A stretch of 16,652 bases of DNA from Candidatus Solibacter sp. GTDB lineage: Bacteria; Acidobacteriota; Terriglobia; Bryobacterales; Bryobacteraceae. Below, piece by piece: positions 12,862-16,652 of the stretch. The stretch is from NCBI GenBank assembly GCA_017883345.1, contig JADGNT010000014.1, positions 1-16,652 on the forward strand, given 5' to 3'. Below the pieces are notes generated by a model. The model saw only the letters and a list, made by a program, of their open reading frames with translations. It ran no database searches and was not told the origin of the DNA. Position 1 is the first letter of the stretch, and every line of letters starts with the position of its first letter. The position numbers and the translations under genes were made by a program.

Positions 12862-15129
12862 ATGCGCATACTACCTCCGCGGCACCGTAGCGTAGCCTTT
12901 CAGGCTGCTATGACCCCATTCATGGGGGCATCCCCCGTGTTCTCCGCTCCCTCCGCGCACGTCCCGGCTGAACGCGTGAATCTCGCTCTCCTCTCTTTCG
13001 TTCTTGCATTTCTCCGCGTCTTCCTCCGCGTCTCCGCGCCTCCGCGTCAAAGTCACTCTCTCCACACGCTCATCCCCCTTGGCCTGGCAGTCTGCGCGTC
13101 CCTTGCCTTCGCCCAGCCGCCCCCGCCAAACCAGCAGCGCGATCTCAAAGTCGAGAAGCTCGATACCGTCCCCGCGGGCACCGCCAAGCCCATCCGGATC
13201 CCGGTCAGCTACGCCGTCATCGTCGGCATCTCGCGCTACCGCAACCTGGCGGACAAGGACCAGCTCCACTTCGCCGAAAGCGACGCCCAAGCCATCTTCA
13301 CCTCGCTCATCAGCCCCGAAGGCGGCAACTTCCGCGTCGAAAACGTGCACATGCTCACCAACGATAAGGCCACCCTCGCCGGACTCCGCCGCGAGATCGA
13401 TACCTGGCTCCCCAGCGTCGCCAAGCAGGATGACCGCGTCCTCATCTACTTCGCCGGCCACGGTTTCATGCACCAGGGCAAGGGCTACCTCGCGCCCTTT
13501 GATATCGACCGCGACCGCATCGCCGATACCGGCTATCCCATGGACGAACTCGGCAACGTGATCGGTGGCAAGATCAAGGCCAAATCCAAAATCCTCCTCA
13601 CCGACGCCTGCCACTCCGGCGCCATCACTCCCGAGGATACCGAGAACATCAATCACACCCTCGGCGATCTCAGCAAGAGCCTCTTCTCCCTCACCGCCAG
13701 CCGCGCCCGCGAGAGCTCCTTCGAAAGCCCCGATCTCAAAGGCGGCCACGGCGTCTTCACCTACTACGTCGTCCAGGGCATGGCAGGCGAGGCCGATACT
13801 TCCGGCGATGGCGTGGTCACCGCCGATGAACTCGCCGAGTACGTCCACACCCAGGTGCGCGAGTACACCGAAAACCGGCAGAACCCCACCTCCGACAAGG
13901 CCAACTACGATCCCGAAATGCTGCTGGCCTATGTTCCGTCGAGAGCCAGGCCAGCCGCCGCCCCCGCGCCCAAGTTCGGTACCCTCATCTTCGATTCCAA
14001 CATGGATGGCGTCGAGGTGTTCGTCGATGGCAAGACCATCGGCGTGCTCGAAAAAGGCAAGCCGGTCAACGCTCCCGGGCTCGCTCCGGGCGAGCACACC
14101 GTGCAGGGCGTCAAGATGGGGTACGAGCCCGATGGACCGCGCCAGGAGATGGTCTACCCCGGCCAGGAATCTCCCGTCCGCATCCGCATCCTGATTCCCC
14201 GCCGCCGCAACAAGGCCGCGGCCGACCTGCTTCAGGAAGGCATGAAGTATTACCACAAGGGCGACGAGCTGGACTACAAGAAAGCCGTGGCCTCCTTCGA
14301 GCGCGCCCTCGCCGCCGACCCCACTTACAGCCAGGCGGCCTTCTATCTGGGCCGCACTTACAGCGCGCTCTTCGATTACGACAGCGCCGGCCGCTCCTAT
14401 AAGCGTGCCATCCAATTGGACCCGGACTATCTGGAGGCCCACGCCAACTATGGCGGCATCCTGCTCGATACCGGCGACGTCGATGAAGCCGTCCGCCAGT
14501 TGAATACCGTCCTGCAGCGCGAGCCCGCCCACCCCGTCGCCCTTACCCTGATCGCCGAGGCCTATCGCTTCAAGGCGCTCTATCCCCAATCCATCGAGGC
14601 CGCTCGGCTTGCCATCGGGATCAACCCCAAAACCGCCGAACCGCATCTCTGGCTGGCCGATAGCTTGCGCCTCAGCGGTAAGTTCGCCGAAGCCCGCCCG
14701 GTGTACGACGAATACCTCAAGCTCAGCGATTTCGACAGTAAGTTCGCCGGTAAGTTAAATTACTATGTGCTCGGCTCGCTGGTCGGCATGGGCCGCAAGA
14801 AGCGCGTCGCCGAACGCGACATCTGGAACGACTACCACAACATGGCCTGGTACGGCATGTGCGAATGCGAGCGCAAGGCCGCCAATCTCGATACCGCCAT
14901 CGCCGATTGCCAGAAGGCGCTCACCTACGATGCCAAAGACCCCTTCGCCCACTACACCCTTGGACTCGCCTTCATGACCAAGGCCGTCAACACCGGCAGC
15001 GTCGCCGAGCTCGATCCCGCCCTCAAGCACTTCCAGCAGATGCTCGATCTCAACCCAGACATGGACGAAGCCTCCATTGCCCGGAAGAACATTGCCGCCA
15101 TCCAGCAATACCTCAAGCAGCCGCGCTGA
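12862..15129 (+). CDS. Exported caspase-like protease with EF-hand-like loop, PEGA and TPR domains
   Basis: With ATG 12862 this is a 755-residue protein. Residues 1-84 form a strange leader made from repeat DNA, with hydrophobic stretches at about 39-57 and 71-84, the latter (LIPLGLAVCASLAFA) looking like a signal-peptide core. The peptidase C14 (caspase/metacaspase) domain spans about 108-345, beginning SYAVIVGISRYRNL. The catalytic dyad is visible as His200 in FAGHG and Cys250 in TDACHSG. Asp312 to Glu323 (DTSGDGVVTADE) fits a calcium-binding EF-hand loop. A PEGA domain (about 371-446) and several TPRs (about 450-755) follow, for surface and protein contacts. Such proteins cleave targets after specific residues; substrate and trigger are unknown. 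It is third in an operon after two DUF4384 genes. Start choice is uncertain; GTG 12976 would give 717 residues. No ordinary start codon lies in frame between 12976 and the caspase core. Confidence 0.85.
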   Translation: MRILPPRHRSVAFQAAMTPFMGASPVFSAPSAHVPAERVNLALLSFVLAFLRVFLRVSAPPRQSHSLHTLIPLGLAVCASLAFAQPPPPNQQRDLKVEKLDTVPAGTAKPIRIPVSYAVIVGISRYRNLADKDQLHFAESDAQAIFTSLISPEGGNFRVENVHMLTNDKATLAGLRREIDTWLPSVAKQDDRVLIYFAGHGFMHQGKGYLAPFDIDRDRIADTGYPMDELGNVIGGKIKAKSKILLTDACHSGAITPEDTENINHTLGDLSKSLFSLTASRARESSFESPDLKGGHGVFTYYVVQGMAGEADTSGDGVVTADELAEYVHTQVREYTENRQNPTSDKANYDPEMLLAYVPSRARPAAAPAPKFGTLIFDSNMDGVEVFVDGKTIGVLEKGKPVNAPGLAPGEHTVQGVKMGYEPDGPRQEMVYPGQESPVRIRILIPRRRNKAAADLLQEGMKYYHKGDELDYKKAVASFERALAADPTYSQAAFYLGRTYSALFDYDSAGRSYKRAIQLDPDYLEAHANYGGILLDTGDVDEAVRQLNTVLQREPAHPVALTLIAEAYRFKALYPQSIEAARLAIGINPKTAEPHLWLADSLRLSGKFAEARPVYDEYLKLSDFDSKFAGKLNYYVLGSLVGMGRKKRVAERDIWNDYHNMAWYGMCECERKAANLDTAIADCQKALTYDAKDPFAHYTLGLAFMTKAVNTGSVAELDPALKHFQQMLDLNPDMDEASIARKNIAAIQQYLKQPR
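12885..12932 (+). repeat. Two-hairpin interspersed repeat, copy 2
   Basis: This copy matches 7097-7145 almost base for base. Its hairpins are AGCCT (12894-12898) with AGGCT (12902-12906), and ATGACCCCA (12910-12918), loop TTCA, TGGGGGCAT (12923-12931) with one A/G mismatch. It lies inside the open 5' end of the caspase reading frame and offers in-frame ATGs at 12910 and 12922. Confidence 0.8.
12942..13047 (+). repeat. CTCCGCG-rich interspersed repeat tract
   Basis: CTCCGCG occurs at 12951, 13012, 13024, 13032 and 13040, with variant CTCCGCT at 12942. Runs such as CTCCGCGTCTTCCTCCGCGT recall the purine-rich (on the other strand) interspersed repeats found between genes of many environmental bacteria. 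Here the tract lies in the open frame before the caspase signal-peptide core. Confidence 0.5.
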
Positions 15130-15141
15130 CGGCTCGTGCGC

Positions 15142-15162
15142 TATCATTTCCTGCGGTATCAT
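15142..15162 (+). promoter_or_regulatory. Tandem TATCAT -10-like boxes before the S9 gene
   Basis: TATCATTT occurs at 15142-15149 and 15157-15164, 15 bases apart. The second TATCAT ends 7 bases before ATG 15170, the same spacing as TACAAT before ATG 4421, which would fit a leaderless transcript. No -35 match is visible for either. Confidence 0.3.
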
Positions 15163-15169
15163 TTTCGTG

Positions 15170-16652
15170 ATGCGCACAGTGACTCTGCCCGCCCTCGTCG
15201 TTCTTTTCGTCCTGCAAGCCCGGCCGGCGAACAACTTCGTCCTTTCCGTCGACAACATCATGCGCGGACCCGCGCTGGTCGGCTACGAACCCACCGGCGT
15301 CCGCTGGTCTCACGACGGCAGCCGCCTCCTCTTCCAGTGGAAGCAGAACACCGACAAGGAAATCGCGCCCATGGACACCTACACCGTCAACCGCGACGGC
15401 AGTGGCCTGCGCAAACTCACCGGCGAAGAGGTCCGGCAGCTTCCTCCCGCTCTCGGCGATACCACCCCCGCCGCCGGCGGCACCAGCAAAGACAAGCGCC
15501 TGATGGTCTACTCCAGCGCCGGCGATCTCTTTACCTTGGACAACAACACCGGCAAGATCACCCAGCTCACCAAGACCACCGACGCCGAGACCAATCCCCG
15601 CTTCACCCAGGACGGCAAGCGCATTTCCTTCACCCGCAACGGCAACCTCTACGTGATGTCGCTGGATAGCGGCCTGCTCGTGCAACTCACCGATATCCGC
15701 GCCGCCGCACCGGCCACCAGCGCCGCGCCCCCAGTAGGCGGCGGTGTCGGCGGCGGTGGCGGCCGCGGCCTTGGCGGCTTCGGCGGTGGCCGCGGGCAGG
15801 GCGGCGGCGGACGCGGCGCCGCCGCCGATGCGCCCCCCGAAGTGCGCGGCAGCGATAGCCAGGAATACCTCAAGAAGGAACAGAAGGAACTCCTGCAAGT
15901 GGTCCGCGAGCGCATCGAACAGCGCGAAGAACAGAAGAAGCGCGCACTGGAGGCCGCCGCCGCACGCAAGCCCTTCACCTTGCAGGCGCGCCAGACCGCC
16001 GGCGGACTGCAACTCACGCCCGACGAAAAGTACGTCATCGCGAGCGTCTTCGAATCGGCCGCCACGCCCGCCAAGAGCACCATCGTTCCCAACTTCATCA
16101 GCGACAGCGCTTACACCGAAGACCTCCCCGGCCGCTCCAATGTCGGCGACACCCAGGGCACTTCGCGCCTCGCCATCCTCAACGTGGAGACCGGCGAGGT
16201 GAAATGGGTGGATCACGGCCAGAAAAGGGTGCCCGCACCCGCGCCCGCACCCGCCCGCACCGAAACCGCGCCGCCGCCCCCGCCCGCGCCCCAAGCCGCG
16301 CCGGCACGCACGCCCGTTTCCACGGACCGCGACATCCAACTGAGCGCCCCCGTCTGGAGCGAAGACGGAATCAAGGCCGTGATCGGCGCCCGCTCCGCCG
16401 ATAACAAAGACCGCTGGCTCTTCGCCCTCGATCCGGCCACCGGCAAGACCCGCACGCTGGTCAGCATTCACGACGACGCCTGGATCGGCGGTCCGCAAGG
16501 CTCCGCCAACACCCTCGGCTGGATGAAGAACGATCGCGAAGTCTACTTCATCAGCGAAAAGACCGGCTACGCCCAACTCTACGCCGTGCCTTTCGACACC
16601 GGCGAACCGCGCGCGCTCACCACCGGCAATTGGGAGGTGCTCAACGTGCGCC
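15170..16652 (+). CDS. Exported S9-family peptidase, N-terminal propeller part (partial)
   Basis: The frame runs from ATG 15170 to the window edge without a stop, giving at least 494 residues. The signal peptide is MRTVTLPALVVLFVLQARPA. Beta-propeller blades follow, with GVRWSHDGSRLLFQW, LMVYSSAGDLFTLD, NPRFTQDGKRISFTRNGNLY, then DRWLFALDPATGKTRTL, HDDAWIGG, EVYFISEKTGYAQLYAVPF and LTTGNWEVLNV. This resembles the DPP-IV-type propeller of S9 prolyl oligopeptidase-like enzymes; the serine hydrolase domain would lie beyond the window, so protease activity is inferred. Three inserts break the propeller: a glycine-rich stretch (about 188-219), a charged helix likely to form a coiled coil (about 230-270, EYLKKEQKELLQVVRERIEQ), and a Pro/Ala stretch (about 354-383). 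The gap from the caspase stop is 40 bases, with TATCAT at 15142 and 15157. A non-enzymatic WD40-like propeller is the main alternative. Confidence 0.78.
   Translation, partial: MRTVTLPALVVLFVLQARPANNFVLSVDNIMRGPALVGYEPTGVRWSHDGSRLLFQWKQNTDKEIAPMDTYTVNRDGSGLRKLTGEEVRQLPPALGDTTPAAGGTSKDKRLMVYSSAGDLFTLDNNTGKITQLTKTTDAETNPRFTQDGKRISFTRNGNLYVMSLDSGLLVQLTDIRAAAPATSAAPPVGGGVGGGGGRGLGGFGGGRGQGGGGRGAAADAPPEVRGSDSQEYLKKEQKELLQVVRERIEQREEQKKRALEAAAARKPFTLQARQTAGGLQLTPDEKYVIASVFESAATPAKSTIVPNFISDSAYTEDLPGRSNVGDTQGTSRLAILNVETGEVKWVDHGQKRVPAPAPAPARTETAPPPPPAPQAAPARTPVSTDRDIQLSAPVWSEDGIKAVIGARSADNKDRWLFALDPATGKTRTLVSIHDDAWIGGPQGSANTLGWMKNDREVYFISEKTGYAQLYAVPFDTGEPRALTTGNWEVLNVR

Noticed and set aside
12942..13047. 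CTCCGCG repeats as a possible CRISPR array
   Set aside because: The repeat unit is only 7 bases with irregular 8-61 base spacing and no spacer-like unique segments of constant length.
12871..14646. Minus-strand open frame opposite the caspase gene
   Set aside because: It is antisense to caspase, PEGA and TPR domains with clear motifs; the product is low-complexity.
15113..16576. Minus-strand open frame opposite the S9-type peptidase
   Set aside because: It is Gly/Ala-rich without motifs; the plus strand has a signal peptide and propeller blades.

Overview
The window is GC-rich bacterial DNA, most likely from an Acidobacteriota genome of the Solibacter/Bryobacter group. The main reasons are a secreted TIG-repeat protein ending in the C-terminal domain multiplied in Candidatus Solibacter (TIGR03437 type), a 'VWFA-related' exported protein typical of Acidobacteriota, and a transmembrane Ser/Thr kinase near a caspase/PEGA/TPR protein. 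The lineage is inferred from protein families and was not tested by search.

Layout. 1-198 is the end of leuS. 196-804 is a compact REP-associated tyrosine transposase (RAYT) unit whose 23-bp inverted ends supply the TAG stops of both neighbours, leuS and rlmD. rlmD (802-2022, minus) and trpS (2028-3011, plus) are divergent, and an MFS exporter (3016-4284) follows trpS after 4 bases. A secreted TIG-repeat protein (4421-7102) and a VWFA-related exported protein (7343-8323) come next. The VWFA gene converges on a minus-strand pair, a membrane pseudokinase (9882-10877) followed by an apparently active membrane Ser/Thr kinase (8347-9885), which overlap by ATGA.

A 369-bp intergenic region holds a 163-bp nested inverted repeat that looks like a MITE. 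Beyond it a plus-strand operon runs outward: two exported DUF4384 proteins (11247-12152 and 12149-12856, ATGA overlap) and an exported caspase-like protease with an EF-hand-like loop, a PEGA domain and TPRs (12862-15129). The window closes inside an exported S9-type peptidase (15170 onward), of which only the propeller part is present.

How the genes may work together. The housekeeping half (leuS, rlmD, trpS) serves translation. The other half is an accessory envelope and signalling block. The pseudokinase-kinase pair and the DUF4384-DUF4384-caspase operon share one intergenic region and all five products look membrane-bound or exported. My main hypothesis is a signalling and proteolysis module. 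The sequence shows the gene order, overlaps, motifs and lost catalytic residues; the functional link is inference.

Non-coding structure is rich. There are RAYT-linked hairpins, a three-copy two-hairpin repeat (4361, 7097, 12885) with compensatory stem changes, a CTCCGCG-rich repeat tract, and a stem-loop between an AGGAGG and the first DUF4384 start codon. One hairpin repeat and the CTCCGCG tract lie inside the 5' end of the caspase reading frame.
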